This document shows, in pieces, positions 49,540 to 59,484 of a DNA stretch of 64,000 bases. This DNA is from JAAYDS01 sp012729155 (lineage in GTDB: Bacteria; Chloroflexota; Anaerolineae; UBA1429), in assembly GCA_036774405.1 (NCBI GenBank), contig DAIPBO010000018.1, positions 4,262 through 68,261 on the forward strand, given 5' to 3'. How positions within the stretch are numbered: the first letter of the stretch is position 1; each line of letters starts with the position of its first letter. A program made the position numbers and the translations under genes. The notes beneath the pieces are model-generated. The model was given only the letters and a program-made list of their open reading frames with translations, ran no database searches and was not told where the DNA came from.

Positions 49540-52406
49540 GCCCAAGCGCCATCTCCGGCCGCCGCGCTCGTCAGGTCGCAATCGATGCCCTGGCCGGCGG
49601 CACGTTCGGCCTCTACCTGGCTCGTTGCCTGGCCGAGGCCTTGCCGCATGCCTGGCGCTGGTGGCAGCTGCTGCCGTTCGGCCTGGTCTTGCTCGCCATC
49701 GGAGGTGCTCTTGGGCTTGTGTTGGCGAGGCGTTGGCAGATGTGGCCTCTGGGCCTAAGCCTCATCTATGTGCTCTGGCCCTGGCCTGCGGCCTGGCCCG
49801 CCATCCTCGTGGCCGTAGCCAGCACGGTCCTGTGGGTCGCCGTGAACGGCCTGCTAGACCACCACACCACGTGGCACGAGATTGCCATAGCGCTGCTGGC
49901 GTTGGGCCTCTATCTATCCACACTAGCGCCAGGTCTATTGCCCGCCGATGCTGGTGAGTTTCAGATCGTCGCATCAACCCTGGGCATCGCTCACCCGCCA
50001 GGCTATCCGCTCTACACTCTCCTGGGCCGACTGGTCGTATTCATCCCGCTGCACAGCCCTGCCTGGCGCGTGAACCTCTTCGCGGCGTTGTGCGCAGCAG
50101 GATGCGTTGGCATCGTAGCCCGTGTCATCGGCCGCCAGACCGGCTCTGGTCTACTGGCAGTGCTCACGAGCGCAGCGCTGATGGTCACGCCCACTTTCTG
50201 GGTGCAGGGCACCGGCGCCAACATCCGCTCGCTGACAGCGCTTCTCGTTGCCCTGGGCCTGGCCCAAGCCCTGCGCTGGGAGCGCACGCGCACCGCTCGG
50301 GATCTGACGCTACTTGGGCTCGTGCTGGGACTCGGCGTGGGCCACCACGCCTCGATCGGCCTGTTGCTGCCGGCATTTCTCGCGTTCATTCTACTTGCAG
50401 AGCCCGTCATCCTGAGGCGACCCAGACAGTGGCTTGGTGCTGTCGGCGCCGCACTGTCGAGTCTGGTGATCATCGCCTACCTGCCCCTGCGCAGCGCAAT
50501 GGAGCCCATCTTTGCTCCCTCGGGGGTAGGGTCTTGGAGAGAGCTGGTGTCGCACGTGCTGGCCCTCGGCTTTAGCGGAGACATGCTGCGCTACACCGCT
50601 TGGTCCGACCTGTGGCGCAGGGCGGGGGCGCTGGCCCAGATACTGCGCCTCGAACATGGCGCGGTGATGCTCTCGCTGGCGGCAGTTGCGACGACAGCTC
50701 TCTGCTGGCAGCGATGGCGAGTTGCCGTGCTGATCGCCGGTGTGTGGCTGCTGAACGTCTTGGCAGCCATCACCTATCGCGCTCCGCAGACGGTCGAGTA
50801 CATCATGCCCTCTTATGTAGCTTTGGCGCTGGCCCTGGGCCTGGGGCTGGATGCCCTGAGATGCAAGATGCCAGCACGTCATGCCCTGTTGGCTATCACG
50901 GCCGTTGGCGTTGTCAACCTGGGTGCTGCATCCTGGTCGGGCATGCGGGCACTGCACCAGGATGACGACACCCGTACTCGCGCACAAGACCTGTTGTGCG
51001 CAGCCCCCCCCAACGCCCTCATCCTGGCAGGCTGGCATCAGGCCACACCGCTGTGGTACCTCACCATGGTTGAGGGCGAACGCCCCGATGTGACGGTCAC
51101 CTATGTCTTCCCTGAAGGCGCAACGCCCAACGCGGACGTCTGGCTACGACGCACGCGAGAGGCCCTGGGGCAGCGCCCCGTAGTGGTAACTAACCGCTTT
51201 CACGCCTATGCCACGTCAGACCTCTGGTTTGAGCCCCTTGCTGATGGCTGGTTGGTGCGTGCTGCCCCCGCTCGTTCTGACGCCATAGGCGTCGCAACCT
51301 TTGGCAACGCGCTGCGCCTCGATGCCTGGCAGCTCCAAAGCAGCGAAGCTACTCCTGGCGCCACCTTGCGTCTCGACGTCATACTCGCTGCCCTTACCTC
51401 CGTCGAGCAGGACTATACGCTGTTCGCACAGCTGCTGGGCCCCGACGGTGTGGTGGCGCAAGACGATCGGTTGGTGCGCACCAGCCGTCTGCAACGTGGA
51501 GATACTTTGGTCGAGCGACTGCAGCCTACGCTGCTGCTAGATTGCGCTCCGGGCGACTATCAGCTCGTCATCGGGCTCTACGCTCACCGCGATGGCATCT
51601 ATGACCGTCTGCACACAGCCTCAGGCGAGGTGCTCGCGCTGACCTCTGTGCAGGTGCGGCCTTTGCGTCAACCCACTATCAGCGCACACCCGGTGGCCCA
51701 TCGCTTCAGTAACGGGTTGCAGCTGCTCGGCCTCGACGTGGACAAGAGCGTGCCTGGCCAGCAGCGGCTCTATATGCATGTTCGCACCGACGCCGCCCAG
51801 ACCACCCCCATCACACTGATTGCCAGCAACACGGCTGGCGCTGAGGTTGCCCGTGCGACCATCACATTGCCGAGCAGAGGCAACCATGCCCTGGTCGCTG
51901 TCGATCTGCCGGTCGATCTGCGCCGCATGCAGATGACGGTTCTGCAGGGGGAGGCAGCCGTGCGCCTGCTGGGGCCCTGGCATCGGGACGCCGGCAACGA
52001 ACTATGGCTTGACCTGACGCGCTACGGCGAACGCTATGTGCCTCTGGAGGGCGAGATGGCTCTGACCGACTGGCGCGGCCACTGCGAAGAAGGCATCTGC
52101 CGGGTACAGGCCGAGTTCGTAGCGCAAAGGCCCTTAACCACCGACTACTCGATCTCGCTGGGCATCCGTGGGGCGACGACAGAGAGCAAGTCAGACGGCA
52201 CGCCCGTAACTGGGGCGGTGCCAACGCTCAAGTGGCTGGCCGGCTGGCGCGTGCGCGATGCGCGCTCCATCCCCGCACTCAATGAACGCGCTGAGAGAGG
52301 CATCCTCACGGTATATGATGCCTTTACCCTACGCACTCTACAGGTGCTAGACGACCGCCTGGTGCTTGACGGGCAGGGCACGGAGCTCTCTCTGCCTATA
52401 CCCTAG
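49536..52406 (+). CDS. DUF2723-family multi-pass membrane protein (putative O-glycosyltransferase)
   Basis: 956 aa. The N-terminal ~480 residues hold about a dozen hydrophobic helices. They contain the DUF2723 signature APGLLPADAGEFQIVASTLGIAHPPGYPLY with the conserved Asp-Ala-Gly-Glu. The C-terminal ~470 residues are a soluble, beta-rich region. The family is distantly related to protein O-mannosyltransferases, which use lipid-linked sugars. ATG 49536 (ATGA overlap with the GT4 stop) is preferred to 49518. Its stop TAG shares a CTAG with the stop of the convergent gene. Confidence 0.85.
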   Translation: MSPSAISGRRARQVAIDALAGGTFGLYLARCLAEALPHAWRWWQLLPFGLVLLAIGGALGLVLARRWQMWPLGLSLIYVLWPWPAAWPAILVAVASTVLWVAVNGLLDHHTTWHEIAIALLALGLYLSTLAPGLLPADAGEFQIVASTLGIAHPPGYPLYTLLGRLVVFIPLHSPAWRVNLFAALCAAGCVGIVARVIGRQTGSGLLAVLTSAALMVTPTFWVQGTGANIRSLTALLVALGLAQALRWERTRTARDLTLLGLVLGLGVGHHASIGLLLPAFLAFILLAEPVILRRPRQWLGAVGAALSSLVIIAYLPLRSAMEPIFAPSGVGSWRELVSHVLALGFSGDMLRYTAWSDLWRRAGALAQILRLEHGAVMLSLAAVATTALCWQRWRVAVLIAGVWLLNVLAAITYRAPQTVEYIMPSYVALALALGLGLDALRCKMPARHALLAITAVGVVNLGAASWSGMRALHQDDDTRTRAQDLLCAAPPNALILAGWHQATPLWYLTMVEGERPDVTVTYVFPEGATPNADVWLRRTREALGQRPVVVTNRFHAYATSDLWFEPLADGWLVRAAPARSDAIGVATFGNALRLDAWQLQSSEATPGATLRLDVILAALTSVEQDYTLFAQLLGPDGVVAQDDRLVRTSRLQRGDTLVERLQPTLLLDCAPGDYQLVIGLYAHRDGIYDRLHTASGEVLALTSVQVRPLRQPTISAHPVAHRFSNGLQLLGLDVDKSVPGQQRLYMHVRTDAAQTTPITLIASNTAGAEVARATITLPSRGNHALVAVDLPVDLRRMQMTVLQGEAAVRLLGPWHRDAGNELWLDLTRYGERYVPLEGEMALTDWRGHCEEGICRVQAEFVAQRPLTTDYSISLGIRGATTESKSDGTPVTGAVPTLKWLAGWRVRDARSIPALNERAERGILTVYDAFTLRTLQVLDDRLVLDGQGTELSLPIP

Positions 52407-55060
52407 TCGAGCACTACGGGCACCGTACCTGTGCCGATGCTCGCCATCGTCAGGCGGTCATAGAGAACAATCTCCCAGGCGTCGCCCGACTGCACTGTTT
52501 CACGCCTTATCGGCAACTGTACCTTTGTGGGTACCACGTCGCCCCGATGCCACAGCCCGGTGGGATAGTCGGCAGACAGCGGCGCCAGGTCGAGAGACCT
52601 TTGCATGCTGCCATCGGCCCGCAGATAGCGTACCGAGATGGCATAGTTGCGCTGCGGCGTCTGCTCTGCGCTCCAGAGCATCGTGAGCTCGAGCGCATGG
52701 TTCTTGACCGGCTTCGTCTTGGCCTGGAGCAATGTGAACATGGGCGGCTCATGGGGATTGCCATACTGGGCCAGTGGCGCCGCCTCAGGCACCTCATAGT
52801 CGCCGGGCAGCACCCAGATCGGTTTGAGGCAGGTGCGGCTTTGAAGCGTACCGCGCGGATTGGCGATGGCAAGGCTCTCGTCGCCAAGCTTGATGCCGAG
52901 CCGCAGGACATAGATGCCTGGCGGCAGTTCGCCGGGGAGCTGCAACGTCAGTCTTGTTTGGGCAGCTCGGATGGGCAACAGCTCCTCAACCCATACCACT
53001 GACTGATCGTATAGATGCGAGCTGAGGCTCACCAGGCGAAGCTGCAGCTGCTCATCAGGTGCAGGGTGAGACCAGTCCAGGTCGATCACCAACGCATCGC
53101 CAGGCGAGAGCGTGTCGGTACTATAGGTGTAGTCAAGCAACCTCGTCGATCCTATCAGCAGCCCCTGCGGCTCGTGATGCAGATAGGGGTAGCTGCCCAG
53201 GTCCATGACCAGTGGACCCGCGAGGCGGTCCTGAGCGGTGGCGGGCAGCGGCCGCCCAGCCAGCCACAGCGCCCCCACCGCCAGCAACGCTACCGCCGCC
53301 CCAGACGCCACAGCGCGATGTCTCCTCTTCACACACCACCACGCGCCGCTGCCAAGCCAGATCACCACGCCTGCCAACGACGCGATCTCGGCGCCACGAC
53401 GTACAGGCGTACGGCCCATGGTCAGCGTGATCATGTGATCGCCTGCCGCCAGGTCGAGGCCCACGAGCCCCAGACCTGGCATGGTGACAATGGCCTGCGA
53501 AACCCCATCGACCATGGCGCTCCATCCACCAAACGCTGCGATCGGGAAGACGATGCGATCTGGCGCCTCAAGGATGAGCCGCCAGGTGAGGGCCGCCGAA
53601 CGTCGGTTCAGCAGCTCGGCCGCCATGGTCACGTCCTTGAGCGCCCAAGGCATGGGCGAGGCATCACGGCTCAAGAGCTGTGGCGAGGCATAGTAGCGTG
53701 GCACCATCGCTGTGGGCAGGTATTCGGCGCGCACCGTACCGCCGATGTTGCCCGAGAAGGCCTCAAAGAGCCACAGGCGCTCGATGCTCACATCAGCGTC
53801 GGCCAGCGGCAGCCGATCTGGGTGCAGATCAACGAGGCTTGCGGCACCCATGGTGGCCACCACCGACAACGCCGCCATCAAACGTAACCAGCGGCCTTGA
53901 CACACATCGACCAACAGACCCACTAACGGTGCGGCGAGCGCCGCCTGCACGCCCAGAAAGCGCCACGGAAACTGAGCATAGGCCAGCAGGGGCAGCCGCT
54001 CCCAAAGAACCGCTGACAGCGGCGTGATCAACAAGGTAGTGCCTACCACACCGACACCGTAGGCGCACCAGACCCAGCGCTCACGCGCACATCTTTGGCG
54101 CGCTGCCGTGGCTACCAAGCTCAACACCACCAGCAGGGCCTGCACCAACCCCATACGAAAGGCGCCACCATCGTCGCCCACCGCATAGTCAAACGCCAGT
54201 TGCGACTGCACCAGGTTGACGCTGCGAAAGTGTCCGCGAAAGTCAAAGTACCCCGTGGTCTGATGCGCGAGTTGCACCAGGTCGCGCTCGGCCAGCGCTG
54301 GCACCCAGAACCAGGCGCTGAGCGCCAGACCCAGCAAGAGCGCTGCCCCACCATAGACCGCCAGAGCGGCGCGGCGCTCGCTATGCCAGAGCTGTGCGAG
54401 CAGCACCAATGCTAACAATGGCGAAGCGATCAGAGCGGTGATGTTATGAGCCAGCACCAGAGCGCCATAGACAGCGGCCAAAAGCAGAGCGCGCCCCGGC
54501 TCGGGTCGCTGGCCCAGGAGAGCCAGGGCCCACAGGCAGGCCACCACAAGCCCCATGGCCCAGAACTCGGAGAGTGAATCGCCGCGGACATAGACGTTGA
54601 CCATGTGGAACGGTGCAAAGGTAAAGAACGCCGCTGCAGCGACAGCGCCTGGGCGCGACAGTCGCAGCGCTCTGGCGAGGCCATAGGTGGCCAGACTGCC
54701 GAGGACAAAGCCCAGAGCCTGCGTCACCTGAACCGCGGCAATGATGCCCAAACCGGCCAGATGCAGCGCGCCGGCCACATAATAGGGCAGCGCCGCATAG
54801 TAGTTGTAAGCCGGATAGCCTAGGCCGAGATTGGCGGTGGGCATCCAGCGAATGGGGAGCTGGCCATCGGCCAGTGCGTGCGCCAGTTCTTGCACGCGTT
54901 GCAGCAGAAACGGCGAATCGCCACCGGCGCGGGTGTACACCATGCCGGCGCCGCCCCAAAGGGGCAGCGCCGCAGCTAGACCGACAAAAAGGGCCAGAGA
55001 GACACCTAGTGCCCCTCTGACCCGATCACTCGATATAGCGCGACGCAAAGAACGCGTCAC
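52403..55060 (-). CDS. Large multi-pass membrane protein of the '6-pyruvoyl-tetrahydropterin synthase related' type
   Basis: 885 aa. About ten to twelve N-terminal helices include ANLGLGYPAYNYYAALPYY and a FAPFHMVNVYVRGDSLSE segment, typical of the PTPS-related membrane domain (PF10131-like). That name is historical; no pterin chemistry is expected. Roughly 470 residues of beta-rich soluble sequence and one more helix follow. Its layout parallels DUF2723 and GT39 proteins, so a glycan-transfer role is inferred. GTG 55060 is chosen: GAGAGG overlaps the stop of the upstream gene. The longer frame to 55147 would lie inside that gene. Confidence 0.8.
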   Translation of the reverse strand: MTRSLRRAISSDRVRGALGVSLALFVGLAAALPLWGGAGMVYTRAGGDSPFLLQRVQELAHALADGQLPIRWMPTANLGLGYPAYNYYAALPYYVAGALHLAGLGIIAAVQVTQALGFVLGSLATYGLARALRLSRPGAVAAAAFFTFAPFHMVNVYVRGDSLSEFWAMGLVVACLWALALLGQRPEPGRALLLAAVYGALVLAHNITALIASPLLALVLLAQLWHSERRAALAVYGGAALLLGLALSAWFWVPALAERDLVQLAHQTTGYFDFRGHFRSVNLVQSQLAFDYAVGDDGGAFRMGLVQALLVVLSLVATAARQRCARERWVWCAYGVGVVGTTLLITPLSAVLWERLPLLAYAQFPWRFLGVQAALAAPLVGLLVDVCQGRWLRLMAALSVVATMGAASLVDLHPDRLPLADADVSIERLWLFEAFSGNIGGTVRAEYLPTAMVPRYYASPQLLSRDASPMPWALKDVTMAAELLNRRSAALTWRLILEAPDRIVFPIAAFGGWSAMVDGVSQAIVTMPGLGLVGLDLAAGDHMITLTMGRTPVRRGAEIASLAGVVIWLGSGAWWCVKRRHRAVASGAAVALLAVGALWLAGRPLPATAQDRLAGPLVMDLGSYPYLHHEPQGLLIGSTRLLDYTYSTDTLSPGDALVIDLDWSHPAPDEQLQLRLVSLSSHLYDQSVVWVEELLPIRAAQTRLTLQLPGELPPGIYVLRLGIKLGDESLAIANPRGTLQSRTCLKPIWVLPGDYEVPEAAPLAQYGNPHEPPMFTLLQAKTKPVKNHALELTMLWSAEQTPQRNYAISVRYLRADGSMQRSLDLAPLSADYPTGLWHRGDVVPTKVQLPIRRETVQSGDAWEIVLYDRLTMASIGTGTVPVVLD

Positions 55061-55068
55061 AACGCCTC

Positions 55069-56313
55069 TCAGCGGCGGCCCAACATGCGCACGCCTACTG
55101 GCAGAATCACTGCCAGGAGCGCCACCAGAATGCCACTGATACGCCACAACCCACCCTGCCCTTCGGAAGCCGGCGCGGGCACAGGCGTCGGCACTGGGGT
55201 AAGCGTGGGGGCGGCGGTTGGCTCGGGCGTTGGCGCAACCACCTCAATGAGACCGAAATCGATCGCAACCGTCTCGCCGGCCACGGTTGTCACGGGCCGT
55301 TGAGCAAAGCGATTAACCTCATAGGCCTCGGGCGGCGTGACGACCACAGTTAGGTCACCAACGGGAAGGTCCCCCAAGGTCAGGCCGTCCACACCAAGCG
55401 CAATACGCGCCAACTCTGTGCCGTCGGCATCGAGCACGGCAACCTCAGCGCCAGCCATGCCTGCCTCGCCCTCGCTTCTAAGCCCATCGCCGTCTGAATC
55501 GGCGAACACGCTGATGGCCAGCACGCCCGGGGCATCGACAGGCGCCTCAGTCGGCGTGGGTTCAGGAGCCTCAGTCGGTTCGGGCTCTGCCGTTGGCTCT
55601 GGCGTTGCCGTCGGCGCCGCAGTAGGCTGTGGGCGCGGCGTGGCTGTTGGTGGGGTCTGCACCGTCAAACAGGCGTCGTCAAAGTAGGCGTCGTTGTGCT
55701 TGACAGGATACTCGACATCGCCGCGGATAAAGACAGTGATCGTGCTGCTCTGAGCGGTGGCCTGGGCCACCAGCTCCACCCACTGATCGGGGGTGCCATT
55801 GCGTGGCGACCAGACGATATTGCCCGACGTCCAATCCGTGCCACCCGTCGGATCAATCCCAACCGACATCTCATAACGACCGCTGTCTTTGGATACGGCC
55901 GGGTCATCCTCATTCGAGCTCCAAGACTGGCCAAACGCTCGAAACGTCAGACGGCTACCTGCAGGCACCGCAACCTGCTGCCAGATACCTCCATGGTGCG
56001 TACCAAAGAGTGTGTCCATCTTTTGCGCGAGGTTGCCTTCACGCACGCGGCGATTGCCATGGATGCGCGCATCTTCAGGGCGAAACTCGGGTCGCCGGTT
56101 GTAGCCCTCGTCCTGATTCGGTCCATCCTGCCAGAATGGGGTCCATCCGTCAGCGACCTGTAGCCAGTCGTCCCCACGAGCGGAGAAACCGCCCTCGAAC
56201 CCACCGTTCACCAGAACATTGCCGGGGCAATCTGCGAGCACGCTCGCTGTCAGGCCCAGAAAGGTCAGCACCACCAACATGCTGACGCCTAGAACATGCC
56301 AAAATCGCTTCAT
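55069..56313 (-). CDS. Surface protein: signal peptide, CBM-like domain, Pro-rich linker, SdrD/Cna-B-like repeat, C-terminal helix
   Basis: 414 aa. It has a signal peptide (VLGVSMLVVLTFLGLTASVLA), then a beta-sandwich region (about 30-220; NVLVNGGFEGGF, WQQVAVPAGSRLTFRA) resembling carbohydrate-binding modules. A linker of TPEPT-type repeats follows to about 260. An SdrD_B/Cna-B-like fold follows (ISVFADSDGDGLRSEGEAGMAG), another PT-rich linker, and a C-terminal helix with basic end, so it is anchored in the membrane and exposed outside. It sits among glycosyltransferase-like genes and may be their glycosylated product; that is inference. Confidence 0.8.
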   Translation of the reverse strand: MKRFWHVLGVSMLVVLTFLGLTASVLADCPGNVLVNGGFEGGFSARGDDWLQVADGWTPFWQDGPNQDEGYNRRPEFRPEDARIHGNRRVREGNLAQKMDTLFGTHHGGIWQQVAVPAGSRLTFRAFGQSWSSNEDDPAVSKDSGRYEMSVGIDPTGGTDWTSGNIVWSPRNGTPDQWVELVAQATAQSSTITVFIRGDVEYPVKHNDAYFDDACLTVQTPPTATPRPQPTAAPTATPEPTAEPEPTEAPEPTPTEAPVDAPGVLAISVFADSDGDGLRSEGEAGMAGAEVAVLDADGTELARIALGVDGLTLGDLPVGDLTVVVTPPEAYEVNRFAQRPVTTVAGETVAIDFGLIEVVAPTPEPTAAPTLTPVPTPVPAPASEGQGGLWRISGILVALLAVILPVGVRMLGRR

Positions 56314-56340
56314 GCCTCGACTCTCCTGAGTAGTGGTTGC

Positions 56341-58335
56341 CTATGGAAGGACCAGTTGCGTCTCGTCCGTCGGTTGACCGCTGACCAACTCCAACGGCAG
56401 GCGCTCCATCGTGGCCAGGTCATACAAGCCAATGTGCACCTTGGGATGTCGCACCCCGTCATTATCCACAGACAGCACCCTGCGGTCAACTATGCCGTCG
56501 TAGGCGTCCCAGTCGCTGGTGGGCACCAGGCCCAGGGCCGGTGGACCATCAGCCTGCCCCAACAGCGCGCCGTCGACGATAGCCTGACAGAACACCGTAT
56601 AGTCACGCTCGATCGGCCGCTCACCTCGCCACCATAGGGCCAACTCGATCTGGTTTTCGCCACGCCTGAGAGTATAGCCATCGAGCGCGACGCCGTTGGC
56701 CCAATGCGCATCCAGCGGCACCTCAGGGGCCTCGACACCGCCCACCTGAACCCACAGATACATCAGACGTGGCTCCAACTCCAGATCGCCACGCTCCCAC
56801 GCCCCAGGGCGCACATCGATCACCTTGCCCTGCGGCAGCCTGGCCACCACGCTGTGAGTGTCGCCATAGGGCCATAGCGCCGCCGCAAGAGGCGTGCCGC
56901 TGTCTGGCTGCACCAAATCGAGCGCAACGACCGAGGCATCCGTCGCCAATAGATAGTCGATGGCCGGATAGTTGTTACGCAGACGCGCATCGAGCGCGAA
57001 CACACGCCCCTCGCGAGGTTGTGCTGGCGACACCTGAATACCCTTACCCTGCCAGCCGCTCCCCAGAAAGCGGTTCGCCTGTGCCGCCAAAACGGTGGCC
57101 CCTGCCTCAAAGTTGTAGTAGGCCGCCTCGCTCTGCAGATGGGTGGCATAGGCTTGCAGATCGATAACGCCAGCCCCTGAGAGCGCCAACACCATGCCCA
57201 GTGAGCCCAGTCGTGGGCGCCAACGATCGAGTCTGGCGGCGATCCAGTCCAGGCCGACGGCCGGCCACAAATAGAGCACCGGCAACACGCCCACTGCACG
57301 CAAAAAGTGCGGTGCGTTCTCGGCGAGTACCGTTGGCAGAGCCATGATCAAGCACCAGATCAACACCAGGCCCGCTACCGGGTCGCGTTTGACCCGCGCC
57401 ACGAGCAGCCCCAGTCCCAGCAGCCCTACTGGCGCCGTCACCATGCCGAATGCCGGCCGTAGCGGAATGTTGTGCCGCGGGATAAAGTCGCCCCGCACAA
57501 AGGGCGCCAACATCGCCCCCCAAAGGTTGCGCCCCAGGGCCTGCAAAGGTGCGTCGCCGCTGATGGCACGCCCAAATACCAGCACCTGTGCGGCACGCCC
57601 CATCGTCGACTCCCAGTGTGTCAGCACATAAGCGCCCAAGGGCGCCGCCACAACGAGGGCTACCAGTCCCAGGCAGAACCAGCCACCGAACCACCGCGCT
57701 GTCGGCAAGCGCCACCACAGGTAGGCCACCAGCAGCGGCACAGCGACCAGCGTAAAACGAGCGGCGAGATAGGTGTAGAACGCCGCTCCCCAGCAAAAGC
57801 CAGCTGCGGCCATAAGCCAGATGCTGCGCCGACGCAGACCACTCCAGAGCAGAGCCAACATCGCCCCTTGACACAATGGCAAGGCAACAGCGCGAAAGCC
57901 GATGCGACTGAGGTTGACCGTCCAGACGGCCGTGGCGACGAGGGCTGCCGTGGTCAGCCCCACGCGCCTGCCGTAGAGCTGCTGGCCCAGCACATAGCTC
58001 ATCAGCACGGTTAGCGCACCCAGAATTGCAGAGACAAAACGCAGTGCGCCAGGCGAACACCCCCAGAAGCGGATACTCGCCGCCAGCAGATAGAGGTACA
58101 GAGGTTCGCGCCCGTTGTTGGCCTCAAAGTAGATCGGCCGATCGCCAGCGGTCACCCGCAAAGCATCCAGGCCGTTGATGGCTTCGTCGCGATAGATGCC
58201 GGGGGGCAAAGTATCGATGCGCCAGAGACGCGCCGCCACCGCCACCACCATGATGGCGACCAGGGCCAGCCAGTGGGCCGCAGATGCATGCCGCTCAGAT
58301 ACGCCGTGGTCTCGAGCCATGCGTGCGTCTCGCAT
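56341..58335 (-). CDS. GT39/ArnT-like multi-pass glycosyltransferase (PMT_2 type)
   Basis: 664 aa. The start of the first extracytoplasmic loop shows the GT-C signature: RIDTLPPGIYRDEAINGLDALR, with the Asp-Glu pair that acts as catalytic base in this fold. About ten helices follow. The last ~240 residues form a soluble beta-rich domain. Such enzymes use polyprenyl-linked sugars outside the membrane. The start is uncertain among GTG 58338, ATG 58335 and ATG 58320; none has a good ribosome site. The upstream GT2 gene ends three bases before, so translation is probably coupled. Confidence 0.85.
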   Translation of the reverse strand: MRDARMARDHGVSERHASAAHWLALVAIMVVAVAARLWRIDTLPPGIYRDEAINGLDALRVTAGDRPIYFEANNGREPLYLYLLAASIRFWGCSPGALRFVSAILGALTVLMSYVLGQQLYGRRVGLTTAALVATAVWTVNLSRIGFRAVALPLCQGAMLALLWSGLRRRSIWLMAAAGFCWGAAFYTYLAARFTLVAVPLLVAYLWWRLPTARWFGGWFCLGLVALVVAAPLGAYVLTHWESTMGRAAQVLVFGRAISGDAPLQALGRNLWGAMLAPFVRGDFIPRHNIPLRPAFGMVTAPVGLLGLGLLVARVKRDPVAGLVLIWCLIMALPTVLAENAPHFLRAVGVLPVLYLWPAVGLDWIAARLDRWRPRLGSLGMVLALSGAGVIDLQAYATHLQSEAAYYNFEAGATVLAAQANRFLGSGWQGKGIQVSPAQPREGRVFALDARLRNNYPAIDYLLATDASVVALDLVQPDSGTPLAAALWPYGDTHSVVARLPQGKVIDVRPGAWERGDLELEPRLMYLWVQVGGVEAPEVPLDAHWANGVALDGYTLRRGENQIELALWWRGERPIERDYTVFCQAIVDGALLGQADGPPALGLVPTSDWDAYDGIVDRRVLSVDNDGVRHPKVHIGLYDLATMERLPLELVSGQPTDETQLVLP

Positions 58336-58338
58336 CAC

Positions 58339-59376
58339 CTAGAAAAAGGGCGGGAGCGAGAGTGACTTGGGTGCATCGGCAGCATCTTTTCGCCATGCCT
58401 GCAGACGCTCCAGGGCGTACTGACGCACCTGGCCCAGAGCTTGGGTGCCATCGCCAGTAGTGCGCAGCTCGCGAGCGGGCGCGCGATTGTCGAACATGGC
58501 GGCAGCGTTCTCTACAGAGATGTCGAGCCGTTGCCATACCCAGGCCAGCAATTCGCCGTACAGGGCAACGACACGGAATTCGCCAAAAGCGGTCGTCGGT
58601 TGCCCATCCCAGGTGGGGCGTTGCGCCTCGATCAGGGTTGCGCCCATCAGAGCCGCCTCGACGACGCACATCGTCTCCGGTCCATAGTGATCGTAATCAG
58701 AGCGCGACAGTGTACCTGTGAACTGCGGCTCGGCGGCCACGACGCTGGTGGCCAGGCTCCTCGAGTAGACCTTGAAGCCACTGCTGATATCGCACACCCG
58801 GCCAGGCAGCAGACATGAGACGTCGAGTACACGCTCCTGGCGCGCCAGGGTGTATGTGAGCGCGTCAACCGTCACCTGGTCGAGCAACTCCTCGAGCTCA
58901 CCGCGCAGCCAGCCCATAGGGCGTGTGCGACTGGCACGGCTGCCAATGACCAGCACATCGGCGACGCCACGCGCCTGCGCCACATGTGCAGCCGTTCGCA
59001 CCAGACGAGGCACCACCGCGGCCATGTGGTCACCATCGCCATCCAGGTAGGCCAGATAACGAACCTGCGAATGCGCGTCGAGTAGAGCCCTGGTGCCAGC
59101 CCGCATAGCGCCAAGCTTGCCCTGGTTCTCGGGCAGACGCAGCAGGCGCATCCCCTGCGCCAACCGGGGCAAGAGCGCCTCAGCCAGGCGGGCGGTGCGA
59201 TCATCGCCATCGGTTACCAGAACCACGGCGTTTGGCGTCACCACTCGTGGCAGGTCAGCCAGGGTCATGTGCAGCAGCTGCGTCACCGTTTCATCATCGG
59301 TCCGCGCTGAAAAGTAGGCCGGCACCACCACGCCTGTCACTTCAGCCAGCGCTTCACCATCGAGCCAGCCGTGCAT
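58339..59376 (-). CDS. Glycosyltransferase family 2-like
   Basis: 345 aa. A GT-A fold: TGVVVPAYFSARTDDETV, VVLVTDGDDRTARLA, LPENQGKLGAMRAG and YLAYLDGDGDHM, which supplies the DxD metal motif. SSGFKVYSRSLA is reminiscent of dolichol-phosphate-sugar synthases. A plausible job is loading a polyprenyl carrier for the GT39 protein encoded directly downstream. ATG 59376 is chosen over 59391 and 59430 because GAGG precedes it at the right distance. Confidence 0.8.
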   Translation of the reverse strand: MHGWLDGEALAEVTGVVVPAYFSARTDDETVTQLLHMTLADLPRVVTPNAVVLVTDGDDRTARLAEALLPRLAQGMRLLRLPENQGKLGAMRAGTRALLDAHSQVRYLAYLDGDGDHMAAVVPRLVRTAAHVAQARGVADVLVIGSRASRTRPMGWLRGELEELLDQVTVDALTYTLARQERVLDVSCLLPGRVCDISSGFKVYSRSLATSVVAAEPQFTGTLSRSDYDHYGPETMCVVEAALMGATLIEAQRPTWDGQPTTAFGEFRVVALYGELLAWVWQRLDISVENAAAMFDNRAPARELRTTGDGTQALGQVRQYALERLQAWRKDAADAPKSLSLPPFF

Positions 59377-59443
59377 GTTCACCTCGTGCATAGGGTGCTC
59401 AACATTGACACATCGGCCGCGTGGCGTCAAACCAGCGGAGCGA

Positions 59444-59472
59444 TTGACAATCCGGCAGCCCGATGGTAAGGT
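59444..59472 (+). promoter_or_regulatory. Promoter of OYE-family gene
   Basis: TTGACA (59444-59449), 17-base spacer, TAAGGT (59467-59472), preceded by an extended TG. The predicted start is about six bases before the ATG at 59485. Confidence 0.55.
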
Positions 59473-59484
59473 TGGCCATCAGTC

